Assembly (NCBI GenBank): GCA_018240685.1
Contig: JAFEFG010000024.1
Span: 1 to 49,472, forward strand
Reading direction: 5' to 3'
Length of the DNA stretch: 49,472 nt
Origin: Pseudomonadota bacterium
GTDB taxonomy: Bacteria; Pseudomonadota; Alphaproteobacteria; Reyranellales; Reyranellaceae
This document shows positions 1 through 7,531 of this stretch, one piece after another (within the stretch, counting starts at the first letter, position 1; each line of letters starts with the position of its first letter). The notes beneath the pieces were generated by a model, which was not told the DNA's origin, ran no database searches, and was given only the letters and a program-made list of their open reading frames with translations. Position numbers and translations under genes: made by a program.

Positions 1-458
1 TAGTTGCACCCGAAGGCACCCAGCACCACGCCCCATTCGACGGGCATGCCGCGATCCTTGAAGGTCTGGAGCGACATGCGCTGCTCGACCAGGGAGTCGG
101 CCACCGACTTGCCGATGTTCTTGCGCGAGAACGTCTCCGACGCCGTGATTCGCACGCTGCCCTGCACGTCGAGCGGCCCGCGCAGCGCCCGTTCGAGGCC
201 CTGCTGGTTGAGGTAGAGGGCGCTGTAGTGGATGCCGGGCTTGCGGTGGATGGCGGCCGCCACTTCCTCGGCGTCCGCCATGGTCGGCACGCGCTTGGGA
301 TTGACATAGGAAACGCAGGCGATGTGCTTGAGCCCCGTCTCGGCAAGGGCCTCGATGAGGCGGACCTTGTCGGCGACGGGAATCACCTTCTTTTCCGACT
401 GGAATCCTTCGCGAGGGCCTTCCTCGTCGATCGTGATGCGCTTGGGCAGATCGGACAT
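1..458 (-). CDS. HMG-CoA lyase-like (HMGL/pyruvate carboxyltransferase family) protein, 3' end beyond window
   Basis: The frame opens at an ATG at 458 behind a GAGGGAG ribosome site six bases upstream. It stays open for about 152 codons to the left edge, so the C-terminal part is missing. The N-terminus (MSDLPKRITIDEEGPREGFQ) carries the R-E-G-F-Q signature of the HMGL-like TIM-barrel family at about residues 16-20. A region containing HIACVSYVNPKRVPTMADAEE follows, as in hydroxymethylglutaryl-CoA lyases. Family members cleave HMG-CoA or related 3-hydroxy-acyl-CoA esters by a metal-dependent retro-aldol reaction. It lies 19 bases after tctA on the same strand, so it is probably co-transcribed with the tricarboxylate transporter and acts on an acid imported by it. 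The exact substrate cannot be told from the visible half. Confidence 0.85.
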   Translation of the reverse strand, partial: MSDLPKRITIDEEGPREGFQSEKKVIPVADKVRLIEALAETGLKHIACVSYVNPKRVPTMADAEEVAAAIHRKPGIHYSALYLNQQGLERALRGPLDVQGSVRITASETFSRKNIGKSVADSLVEQRMSLQTFKDRGMPVEWGVVLGAFGCN

Positions 459-477
459 GGCAAACTCCCTCAGGTTA

Positions 478-1983
478 TCAGCCGTCCTCTTCCTGGAAGG
501 CCTCTTCACGCGCCTTCTTGATGCTGGGAAGCGCCATGAGGAGGAGCAGGACGGCGGTGGTGATCAGCAGGCCGAGGCTGATGGGCCGCTGGATGAAGAC
601 CGCCGGGTCGCCACGCGACAGCAGCATGGCGCGACGGAAATACTCCTCCATCTGCGGCCCGAGCACCAGTCCCAGCAGGAACGGGGCGCCTTCGCAGCCG
701 AGGCGGACGAAGATGTAGCCCAGCACGCCGAAGATGGCGACCTGGACGACATGGAAGGTGCTGTTCTGCAGGCTGTAGGCGCCGATGCAGCAGAAAAGCA
801 GGATCGCCGGGGCCAGGAAGCGGTAGGGGACCGTCAGCAGCTTCACCCACATGCCGATCATCGGCAGGTTGATGATGACCAGCATCAGGTTGCCGACCCA
901 CATCGAGACGATCATGCCCCAGAACAGGTCCGGCTTCTTGGTCATGACCTCGGGGCCCGGCTGGATGCCCTGGATGATCATGGCGCCCACCATCAGCGCC
1001 ATCACGGCGTTGGAGGGGATGCCGAGCGTCAGCATGGGAATGAACGAGGTCTGTGCCGCCGCGTTGTTCGCCGATTCGGGCGCCGCGACGCCTTCGACGG
1101 CTCCCTTGCCGAACTGGCCGGGGGTCCTGGAAAGCTTCTTCTCCAGCGTATAGGCAGAGAAGGCGCCAAGGGTGGGGCCGCCACCCGGCAGCACGCCGAG
1201 GATGGAGCCGAGCGCCGTGCCGCGCAGGACGGCGGGCCAGGCACGCCGCACCTCTTCGCGCGTCGGCCAGAGCGAGCTCACCTTGATCGCGCCCGAGCGG
1301 GACATCCGGCGCTCGAGATTGCCCACGATCTCGGCGATGCCGAACAGGCCCATCGCGATCGGCGCGAAGTCGATGCCGTCGCTGAGTTCCGGAATGTCGA
1401 AAGTGAAGCGCTGCGCGCCGGTATTGACGTCCGTGCCCACGAGGCCGAACAGCAGCCCCAGGAACACCATCCCGATCGCCTTCAGGACCGAGCCGCTCGC
1501 CAGCACGATGGCGGCCACGAGGCCGAGCGCCATGAGCGAGCAATAGTCCGCCGGGCCGAACTTCTGCGCCATCGCCGTCAGCGGTTCGGCGAAGATGACG
1601 ATGATGATGGTGCCGACCGTGCCGGCGAAGAACGAGCCGAGCGCCGAGATGGACAGCGCTGCACCGGCACGTCCGTTGCGCGCCATCTGGTAGCCGTCGA
1701 GGCAGGTCACCACCGACGAGGCCTCGCCCGGCAGGTTCACCAGGATCGACGTCGTCGAGCCGCCATACTGGGCGCCGTAGTAGATGCCGGCCAGCATGAT
1801 GAGCGCGGCGGTCGGGGGCAGGTGGAAGGTGATCGGCAGCAGCATGGCGATGGTCGCCACGGGGCCGATGCCCGGCAGCACGCCGATCAGGGTGCCGACC
1901 ATGCAGCCGAGGAGGGCGTAGAGCAGGTTCTGGACCGACAGCGCGACCTGCAGGCCGAGGACGAGATTGCCGAGGATGCTCAT
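478..1983 (-). CDS. tctA: Tripartite tricarboxylate transporter, large permease subunit TctA
   Basis: This 501-residue, highly hydrophobic protein has the length and motifs of TctA, the 10-12-helix subunit of the TTT secondary carriers. The glycine/proline-rich motif GVLPGIGP appears near residue 40 and is echoed by GVLPGGGP near residue 265, the internal duplication typical of the family. YYGAQYGGSTTSILVNLPGE lies near residues 68-87. The ATG at 1983 is one base after the tctB stop, so the two are surely co-translated. TctA forms the transport path in the inner membrane and needs TctB plus a periplasmic TctC receptor. No tctC is adjacent. The nearest is at 12.5 kb in another gene group. The substrate is unknown; family members carry citrate, tartrate, terephthalate and other carboxylates. 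Confidence 0.96.
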   Translation of the reverse strand: MSILGNLVLGLQVALSVQNLLYALLGCMVGTLIGVLPGIGPVATIAMLLPITFHLPPTAALIMLAGIYYGAQYGGSTTSILVNLPGEASSVVTCLDGYQMARNGRAGAALSISALGSFFAGTVGTIIIVIFAEPLTAMAQKFGPADYCSLMALGLVAAIVLASGSVLKAIGMVFLGLLFGLVGTDVNTGAQRFTFDIPELSDGIDFAPIAMGLFGIAEIVGNLERRMSRSGAIKVSSLWPTREEVRRAWPAVLRGTALGSILGVLPGGGPTLGAFSAYTLEKKLSRTPGQFGKGAVEGVAAPESANNAAAQTSFIPMLTLGIPSNAVMALMVGAMIIQGIQPGPEVMTKKPDLFWGMIVSMWVGNLMLVIINLPMIGMWVKLLTVPYRFLAPAILLFCCIGAYSLQNSTFHVVQVAIFGVLGYIFVRLGCEGAPFLLGLVLGPQMEEYFRRAMLLSRGDPAVFIQRPISLGLLITTAVLLLLMALPSIKKAREEAFQEEDG

Positions 1984-1984
1984 C

Positions 1985-2434
1985 TCACCAGACCCCTTCG
2001 ATGACGGAGATGTTCATCCCGAGGCCAAGCTTGAAGACGATGATGCACAGGATCGTGAGAACGACCATGTTGGCGATGACTTCGGTGATCTTGAATTCCT
2101 CGCCGCCCAGGGAGGCGATCAGGATCAAGGCGATCAGCGCCGGCAGCATGCCGGTCCTCTCGAAGAGAAGGGCGAAGGCGACGATGCCGATCGTCACCAG
2201 GGTGATCGGCCGCCATTTCGGCCGCTCCACCATCTCCCCGCCGGAATAGAGAGCCACCACGCTGATGATCGCGCCGAGCACGAGCATGATGTAGGCCAGC
2301 ATGTGGGGAACGTAGCCCGGTCCCATGCGGACCGTCGTTCCCGGCGCAAGGTTGCGCCCGAACCACAATGCGGTCAGTCCAAAGGCGATAAACATCACCC
2401 CGGACAAGAAGTCCTTGCTGAGCAATCGATGCAA
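1985..2434 (-). CDS. tctB: Tripartite tricarboxylate transporter, small permease subunit TctB
   Basis: The product of about 149 residues has four predicted membrane helices, as expected for TctB. The open frame runs far upstream antisense to the chloride channel gene, so the start must be chosen. A TTG at 2434-2432 lies five bases after GGGGGAGG and gives HRLLSKDFLSGVMFIAFGL, a normal TctB N-terminus. No ATG is available nearby. Helices lie roughly at residues 8-25, 42-62, 78-105 and 118-140. It precedes tctA by one base, and the order tctB-tctA-HMGL suggests one operon. TctB is the small membrane subunit needed for transport, with no known catalytic residues. The upstream tctC usually seen in this operon is missing; a chloride channel gene is divergent instead. 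Confidence 0.88.
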   Translation of the reverse strand: MHRLLSKDFLSGVMFIAFGLTALWFGRNLAPGTTVRMGPGYVPHMLAYIMLVLGAIISVVALYSGGEMVERPKWRPITLVTIGIVAFALLFERTGMLPALIALILIASLGGEEFKITEVIANMVVLTILCIIVFKLGLGMNISVIEGVW

Positions 2435-2534
2435 CGATGCCTCCCCCACTCTACGCTTTTGGCCAATATTTTGGGCCCGGACAGCCGGGCGAACCCCAGC
2501 GGCAGATAACCACAATTCGGCCATTAATCCCAAG

Positions 2535-2558
2535 TGCCAAGTTGCGCTGACATTGGCA
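2535..2558. promoter_or_regulatory. Inverted repeat in the tctB/clc divergent intergenic region
   Basis: In the 249-base divergent region 2435-2683, the arms TGCCAA (2535-2540) and TTGGCA (2553-2558) flank a 12-base spacer. A partly conserved direct repeat overlaps it (CCAAGTTGCGCT, then GCAAGTCGCGCT). Further right, GGAATTT occurs twice about 22 bases apart, followed by a tandem ATATGCG near 2640-2656. These could be binding sites for a regulator of either gene. No regulator gene is adjacent and no clear promoter was assigned. No gene is seen in this interval. Confidence 0.3.
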
Positions 2559-2683
2559 AGTCGCGCTCGCATCGGGGCGGCCAGCTTTTCGCGCGCGTAT
2601 CGCGGTGGGGAATTTGACGTGCAAGCGGGCGGAATTTTGCATATGCGAATATGCGGGCCCCGAGAAGAACAGGGAGGAGGCTG

Positions 2684-4507
2684 ATGGCCGACGGAACGAT
2701 CGTTCGCGAGGCGGCGAGCAGGACGACGGGAGCCGAGACCCATCCGGTCGGTCTCGTCATACTTTGCTGCCTGGCACTCGTCGTCGGCGTGGTGACCGGG
2801 TTCGGCGCCGTGCTCTTCCGCGACCTGATCGGCCTGGTCCACAACATCTTCTTCCTGGGGGAGTTTGTCGTCAGCTACGACGCGAACCTGTTCACCCCGC
2901 CGGGGCCCTGGGGCTGGCTGATCATTTTCGTCCCGGTCGTCGGCGGTCTCATCGTGACCTTCCTCGTCACCAATTTCGCGCCCGAGGCGCGCGGGCATGG
3001 CGTCCCTGAAGTCATCGATGCGATCTATTACAAGGAAGGAATCATCCGGCCGGTCGTGGCGGTGGTGAAGTCGCTGGCCTCGGCGATATCGATCGGCAGC
3101 GGTGCGGCCGTCGGTCGGGAGGGGCCGATCATCCAGATCGGTTCCGCGCTCGGCTCGACGCTGGGCCAGGTCGTGAGGATGTCGTCCAGCCAGCGCATCG
3201 TCCTCGTCGCAGCCGGCGCAGGGGCCGGCATCGCGGCGACGTTCAATACGCCGATCGGCGGCGTCCTGTTCGCGATCGAGCTGATGATGCCGGAAATGAG
3301 CGTCGCGACCTTTCTGCCGGTCGCACTCGCGACGGCCGCCGCCACTTTCGTCGGCAGGTTCTTCTTCGGCGTCGCGCCGGCCTTCTCCGTTCCCGAACTC
3401 GTGCCGCTGTCGATCGATCTGACCTCGGCCCTGACGCTCTGCGTCTATGTCCTGCTCGGAGCGGTGGTCGGCATCGCCGCCACCGCGATGATCCGCGGGC
3501 TGCATCTGTTCGAGGATGTGTTCGACAGGATCGAGCAGCCCTATCTGCGGCACGGCCTGGGGATGCTCCTGGTCGGCATACTGATATACGCGCTCCAGCA
3601 GAGCTTGGGTCACTACTATGTGGAAGGGGTCGGATACTCGACCATCCAGAGCATCCTGTCGGGAGATCTGGCGGCGCCGGCGCTGCTCGTGCTCCTGTTC
3701 TTCTGCAAGCTCTTCGCGACCTCGACCAGCCTCGGCTCGGGGGCTTCGGGCGGCGTCTTCTCGCCAGCCCTCTTCATGGGGGCGACGATCGGTGCGGCTT
3801 TCGCGGCGCTGGTGAACAAGCTCGGTCTTCCGGTTCCCGTGCCCGTCACCTCCTTTGCCATGGTCGGCATGGGGGCAATGGTCGGGGGCAGCACGGGCGC
3901 CGCCATGACGGCCGTGACGATGATCTTCGAGATGACGCGCAGCTACGACATCGTCCTGCCGATGATCCTTGCCGTCGCGGTGAGCATCGGCGTGCGGCAG
4001 CTCCTGTCACGCCAGACTATCTACACCCTGAAGCTCTGGCGGCGCGGCCACGTCATTCCCCAGTCGCGGCACGCCAACATGTTCCTGGTCCAGCACGCGA
4101 CCGATGTCATGGACAAGGACATCATCATCGCCTCGGCCGACTCGGGCTTCGAGGAACTGCTGGCCCGGCCCGACAACCAGGGCAGGCTGCGTCACATCGT
4201 GGTGACCGATGGCGACCGCATCCTCGGCGTCATGCGGGTCAATACCGCCCTGCGGCGCGCCCTGTCGGGGACCCACCAGCACGACACCCCCTTGGGGACG
4301 CTGGCCAACCGCAATTTCACCGTCGTGCGGGAGGGGGATGCCATGTTTGACGTGATCCGCCGTATCTGGCGCAAGAATGCGACCATGGCGGTCGTCATGC
4401 GCGGTAACGGTGTGCCCCGACCCGGCAATATCCTGGGGGTAATCACCCGGGAACATGTCGGCGATTCCGTGGCACAAAGCATCGAAGTCTATCCGGCTGG
4501 CGGATAA
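2684..4507 (+). CDS. CLC-family chloride channel/transporter with C-terminal CBS domains
   Basis: The ATG at 2684 is preceded by GGGAGGAGG and gives a 607-residue protein; an in-frame ATG 33 bases earlier lacks such a site. CLC hallmarks are in order: GHGVPEV near residue 105, GREGP with the gating glutamate E146, FNTPIGGVLFAIE near 187-199, and GSGASGGVFSP near 360. From about residue 460 a soluble tail shows two CBS-like segments (TDVMDKDIII, then GTLANRNFTVVREGD). These normally bind nucleotides and regulate the channel. The position of the internal proton glutamate of CLC antiporters (second E of the IEE motif) is leucine here (IEL, L200), as in channel-type CLCs, which have a hydrophobic residue there. 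It may therefore be channel-like; this is inference. It is divergent from tctB. Confidence 0.93.
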   Translation: MADGTIVREAASRTTGAETHPVGLVILCCLALVVGVVTGFGAVLFRDLIGLVHNIFFLGEFVVSYDANLFTPPGPWGWLIIFVPVVGGLIVTFLVTNFAPEARGHGVPEVIDAIYYKEGIIRPVVAVVKSLASAISIGSGAAVGREGPIIQIGSALGSTLGQVVRMSSSQRIVLVAAGAGAGIAATFNTPIGGVLFAIELMMPEMSVATFLPVALATAAATFVGRFFFGVAPAFSVPELVPLSIDLTSALTLCVYVLLGAVVGIAATAMIRGLHLFEDVFDRIEQPYLRHGLGMLLVGILIYALQQSLGHYYVEGVGYSTIQSILSGDLAAPALLVLLFFCKLFATSTSLGSGASGGVFSPALFMGATIGAAFAALVNKLGLPVPVPVTSFAMVGMGAMVGGSTGAAMTAVTMIFEMTRSYDIVLPMILAVAVSIGVRQLLSRQTIYTLKLWRRGHVIPQSRHANMFLVQHATDVMDKDIIIASADSGFEELLARPDNQGRLRHIVVTDGDRILGVMRVNTALRRALSGTHQHDTPLGTLANRNFTVVREGDAMFDVIRRIWRKNATMAVVMRGNGVPRPGNILGVITREHVGDSVAQSIEVYPAGG

Positions 4508-4539
4508 GGCGCGCAGCACCATATTGCGTGCCTACGAAC

Positions 4540-4557
4540 GGACGAGCAAACTCGACC
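4540..4557. promoter_or_regulatory. Palindrome upstream of the APH/TetR pair, candidate TetR operator
   Basis: GGACGAG, a CAAA spacer and CTCGACC form 7-base arms with one mismatch. It sits about 30 bases before the GTG start of the kinase-like gene whose partner is a TetR regulator. TetR proteins often bind such a site at their own promoter. This is inferred from position and symmetry only. Confidence 0.3.
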
Positions 4558-4585
4558 GGGGTAAACGCTCGTTCAGGAGCTCTTT

Positions 4586-5665
4586 GTGGCGAGAAAAGGC
4601 GACGACTACATAGGCACGATGGCGGTGCAGGAGAAGCACCGCTTCGACCCGGCGGCACTCGAGCGCTTCATGGCCGCCAATGTCGAGGGATTTTCGGGAC
4701 CGCTGCAGGTCGAGCAGTTCAAGGGCGGGCAGTCCAATCCGACCTATCGTCTCACCGACGGGTCGGGCCGGCGCTATGTGCTGCGCCGCAAGCCGCCGGG
4801 CAAGCTCCTGCCGTCCGCCCACGCGGTCGACCGCGAGTTCCGGGTCATCTCGGCCCTGAACAGGACCAACGTTCCCACCCCGCACGCCTATGCCCTGTGC
4901 GAGGACGAGGGGGTGCTCGGGACGGCCTTCTACATCATGGAATATTGCGACGGCCGGGTGCTGTGGGATCCTTTGCTGCCGGAGGTTCCCAGGGAGGGCC
5001 GGCGTGCCATCTACGAAGCGAAGTTCGAGACCCTGTCGCGGTTGCACACCGTCGACTACGAAGCCCTCGGGCTTGCCGACTTCGGACGGCCCGGCAGCTA
5101 CGTGGCCCGTCAGATCTCGCGCTGGGGCAAGCAGTACAAGGCATCGGAGACCGACCGGATCGAGTCGATGGAGAAGCTGCTCGACTGGCTGCCGGCGCAT
5201 CTTCCCTCCGCCGACGAGACTGTTCTGGTCCACGGCGACTACAGGCTCGACAACATGGTGTTCCACGCCAGCGAGCCGCGCGTGCTGGGGATCATCGACT
5301 GGGAAATCTCGACCCTGGGCGATCCGTTGGCGGAGCTGTCGTATCTTTGCATGCTCTGGCGCACGCCGAAGGAATGGGGCGGTCTTCAGGGACACGATCT
5401 GCCCGCCCTGGGGTTGCCGGGCGAGCAGGAGATGGTCGCCTACTACTGCAGCCTGACCGGGCGCGCAGTGCCCGATACCTCCCTGTGGGAGTTCTACATG
5501 GCCTATAACCTCTTTCGCGTTTCATGCATTCGCCAGGGCGTCTACGCCCGCTCGCTCGACGGCACGGCTTCGAATGTCCGCGCCGCCGAGTCGGGCAAGC
5601 TGGTACGGCCGGCGGCCGATCTCGCCTGGGAGATCGTCCGTGGCATGGCAGGAGCCAATCCATGA
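4586..5665 (+). CDS. Phosphotransferase family protein (APH/choline-kinase fold, ACAD10-like)
   Basis: This 359-residue protein has the aminoglycoside phosphotransferase fold. The catalytic loop HGDYRLDN is at residues 216-223 and the metal-binding IDWE at about 237-240, both complete. The opening (FDPAALERFMAANVEGF, then QFKGGQSNPTYRL) matches the group near the kinase domain of human ACAD10/ACAD11, which acts in 4-hydroxy-acyl-CoA breakdown. In bacteria such genes usually sit near acyl-CoA enzymes. The start is taken as GTG 4586, five bases after AGGAGC; an ATG at 4619 is possible. Its stop overlaps the ATG of the TetR gene (ATGA), so the two are translationally coupled. It probably phosphorylates a small hydroxylated metabolite. 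Antibiotic modification is unlikely. Confidence 0.88.
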   Translation: MARKGDDYIGTMAVQEKHRFDPAALERFMAANVEGFSGPLQVEQFKGGQSNPTYRLTDGSGRRYVLRRKPPGKLLPSAHAVDREFRVISALNRTNVPTPHAYALCEDEGVLGTAFYIMEYCDGRVLWDPLLPEVPREGRRAIYEAKFETLSRLHTVDYEALGLADFGRPGSYVARQISRWGKQYKASETDRIESMEKLLDWLPAHLPSADETVLVHGDYRLDNMVFHASEPRVLGIIDWEISTLGDPLAELSYLCMLWRTPKEWGGLQGHDLPALGLPGEQEMVAYYCSLTGRAVPDTSLWEFYMAYNLFRVSCIRQGVYARSLDGTASNVRAAESGKLVRPAADLAWEIVRGMAGANP

Positions 5666-6324
5666 GCAAGCGCAAGACCGTTCGGCCTCTGGTCGCCGCC
5701 GGCACCGCCGTGGAGCGGGAAGGGCGGCCACCCGTCGAGGCGATCCGCGCCGCCGCGTTCCATCAGTTCGCGGAACGCGGCTATCCGGTCGTCACGGTGC
5801 GCGACATCATGAAGGCGTGCGGCCTGACGCAGGGCGCGCTCTACAACCATTTCCGCTCCAAGGACGAACTGCTGCACGACATCATCGCCTCGACGCAGGC
5901 CGAGCTCGAGCGGCTGTGTCAGCGGGCGGTGGGAGAGGCGGGAGACGACCCGCGCGCCCAGCTCGCAGCCTTCGTGCGCGCCTACGTGATGCGGCATTGC
6001 CGGCTCCGGGTCGAGGCGCTGGTCGCCAATCGTGAGATCGGATGGCTCGATGCCAAGCGCGTCGCCGACATCCGCCGCAGCCGCCGGGCGATCCGCGACG
6101 TCCTCGTCGGGATCCTGGCGCAGGGCATCGAGCGCGGCCTGTTTTCGCCGCCGGGCTCTGGCGGCGAGGAGGATCTGAAGGTCGTGGCCATGGCGCTGCT
6201 GGACCAGTGCACCCATGTCTCCAAGTGGTACGCGCCGGGCGGCCGCCTGAGCGAGGAACAGATGGCGACGATCTATTCGGAGATGGCGCTGCGATCGGTC
6301 GGGGCCAAGCCGCAGGTGACTTGA
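5662..6324 (+). CDS. TetR/AcrR family transcriptional regulator
   Basis: The 220-residue product starts at ATG 5662, overlapping the preceding stop by four bases, with AGGAG about seven bases upstream. A TetR helix-turn-helix lies at residues 44-75: FAERGYPVVTVRDIMKACG, then LTQGALYNHFRSKDELL with the family's Y-x-H-F recognition segment. The rest is an alpha-helical ligand-binding domain with no clear subfamily. About 30 residues precede the DNA-binding domain, including a basic KRK stretch. It probably represses its own operon through the palindrome at 4540-4557 and responds to an acyl-CoA-like ligand, as many TetR proteins next to ACAD10-like genes do. That ligand is inferred from neighbours. 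Confidence 0.92.
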   Translation: MSKRKTVRPLVAAGTAVEREGRPPVEAIRAAAFHQFAERGYPVVTVRDIMKACGLTQGALYNHFRSKDELLHDIIASTQAELERLCQRAVGEAGDDPRAQLAAFVRAYVMRHCRLRVEALVANREIGWLDAKRVADIRRSRRAIRDVLVGILAQGIERGLFSPPGSGGEEDLKVVAMALLDQCTHVSKWYAPGGRLSEEQMATIYSEMALRSVGAKPQVT

Positions 6325-6341
6325 GAGGGTGGGGCGTGTTG

Positions 6342-7097
6342 ATGGTGTCGCGCGTCGCAGTCGTCCTCTTGGCCCTGCTCACCGCCGCTTGCGTGGCGGA
6401 TGAGGCGCCATCGCCGGCGCAGCCGGCCCCGCGGCCGGTCTCCGACCGGCCCGTTGCCTCCGTTCCGGCATCGGATTGGCATGCGATGCTGGTCGCCGGC
6501 GACAACAGCAGTCCTGCCTTCGACAACGGCGTCGACACGTTGCGCGAGCGGCTGCAGTCGCTCGGTGTGCGAAGCATCCGCCTCTATTCGGGGAGCAGCT
6601 CGGTCGGGACGCTCGCGACCTCGAGCAACGTGCTGAGGGGACTGCGCACCGTCGGTGGCGAGGCCTGCTTCGTCTATGTGACCAGCCACGGCGTGGAGCG
6701 CGGCTTCTATCTTCATGCCGACCGGCGGATCTTCGGCCCCGATGCGCTGAACAGCGCCCTGACGGAGGGGTGTGGCGGCGCCCCGACGGTCGTCGTGGTT
6801 TCGGCCTGCCACAGCGGCAGCTTCATCAACGCCGAGACCCGCCAGCCCAACCGCATCATCCTGACCGCCGCGGCGGCGGACCGGACGAGCTTCGGCTGCG
6901 GAGCCGACGACGACTACACCTATTACGACCAGTGCTTCCTGCAGCAGCTCGACACGGCGCATACGTGGCGGGACGTGGCCCTCGGCACCCGCTCCTGCGT
7001 CGAGACGCTGGAGCGGCGCCTGGGGGTACGGCGCGAATCGCGGCCGCAGATGTTCTTCGGCGCCGCGGTCGCCAACCTGCGGCTGCCGGGGCGCTAG
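6342..7097 (+). CDS. Caspase-fold (clan CD, C13/legumain-like) cysteine peptidase, predicted lipoprotein
   Basis: This 251-residue protein begins with a lipoprotein signal (MVSRVAVVLLALLTAAC), with the lipobox cysteine at residue 17. A proline/alanine-rich linker follows. The core shows the clan CD pattern: a hydrophobic strand ending in T-S-H-G (His116) and, 40 residues on, a hydrophobic strand ending in S-A-C-H-S-G (Cys156). These match the His-Gly and Ala-Cys dyad of legumain, caspase and gingipain families, and the C13 family is the closest I recognise. It would be an enzyme anchored in the periplasm or outer membrane. The ATG at 6342 is preferred; GTG 6336 is possible. It starts 17 bases after the TetR gene on the same strand, so it may share that transcript. 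The substrate is unknown. Confidence 0.8.
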   Translation: MVSRVAVVLLALLTAACVADEAPSPAQPAPRPVSDRPVASVPASDWHAMLVAGDNSSPAFDNGVDTLRERLQSLGVRSIRLYSGSSSVGTLATSSNVLRGLRTVGGEACFVYVTSHGVERGFYLHADRRIFGPDALNSALTEGCGGAPTVVVVSACHSGSFINAETRQPNRIILTAAAADRTSFGCGADDDYTYYDQCFLQQLDTAHTWRDVALGTRSCVETLERRLGVRRESRPQMFFGAAVANLRLPGR

Positions 7098-7109
7098 GTC
7101 CGGAAGCCC

Positions 7110-7499
7110 CTACCCGCCGATGACGGCGACGAAGTCGCAGGTCAGGTGATTGGGGTTGTTGGCGCCGAGCGCCAGCGTGTGGCGCGCCGGGCGCGACTCG
7201 GGATCGGGAAACATCTTCGACCATTCGCCGTTCAGCGCCTTGCGGCCGGTGGCGGGGTCCTTCATCCAGAAATTGACCTTGAGGATGTCGTCGGGCGTGC
7301 CGCCCGCGGCCTCGACGCAGAGCTTGATCTGCCGGAAGACGTTGACGACCTGGGCGTCGAGTTCGGGCGGCGCCTTGCCGGTCTCGGGGTCGCGTCCGGT
7401 GATGATGCTCGACATCAGGATGTTGCCGATCAGGCTCGCGTTGGGGATCGGGTTCTCGTGCTTGAAGCCCGGATAGTTGATGCTCTTGCGCTTGGCCAT
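7110..7499 (-). CDS. RidA/YjgF/Rid family protein
   Basis: The 129-residue product has the chorismate-mutase-like Rid fold: MAKRKSINYPGFKHENPIP at the N-terminus, a middle AGGTPDDILKVNFWMKD stretch and RPARHTLAL near residue 110. The arginine there corresponds to the conserved one used for imine hydrolysis in RidA. RidA proteins hydrolyse reactive enamine/imine intermediates from PLP enzymes; other Rid subfamilies act in specific catabolic pathways. It starts at ATG 7499 after GGAG and follows the LivK-like gene by 32 bases on the same strand. Being paired with a solute-binding protein suggests a catabolic Rid-like role. The substrate is unknown. Confidence 0.88.
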   Translation of the reverse strand: MAKRKSINYPGFKHENPIPNASLIGNILMSSIITGRDPETGKAPPELDAQVVNVFRQIKLCVEAAGGTPDDILKVNFWMKDPATGRKALNGEWSKMFPDPESRPARHTLALGANNPNHLTCDFVAVIGG

Positions 7500-7531
7500 T
7501 TCCTCGTCTCCTGTCGTCGGACCGATCCGCC

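Noticed and set aside
322..2004. Long plus-strand open frame (560 codons) opposite tctA
   Set aside because: It is antisense to a clear TctA, has a composition rich in Arg, Asp, Gln and His typical of GC-rich shadow frames, and no recognisable domain.
2435..3613. Upstream extension of tctB to an ATG at 3613
   Set aside because: It would overlap the chloride channel gene antisense; a TTG with a strong ribosome site at 2434 gives the normal TctB length.
7088..7110. GGGGC/GCCCC inverted repeat between the caspase-fold gene and the Rid gene
   Set aside because: Five-base arms with a 13-base loop and no T-run; too weak to call a terminator in this GC-rich DNA.
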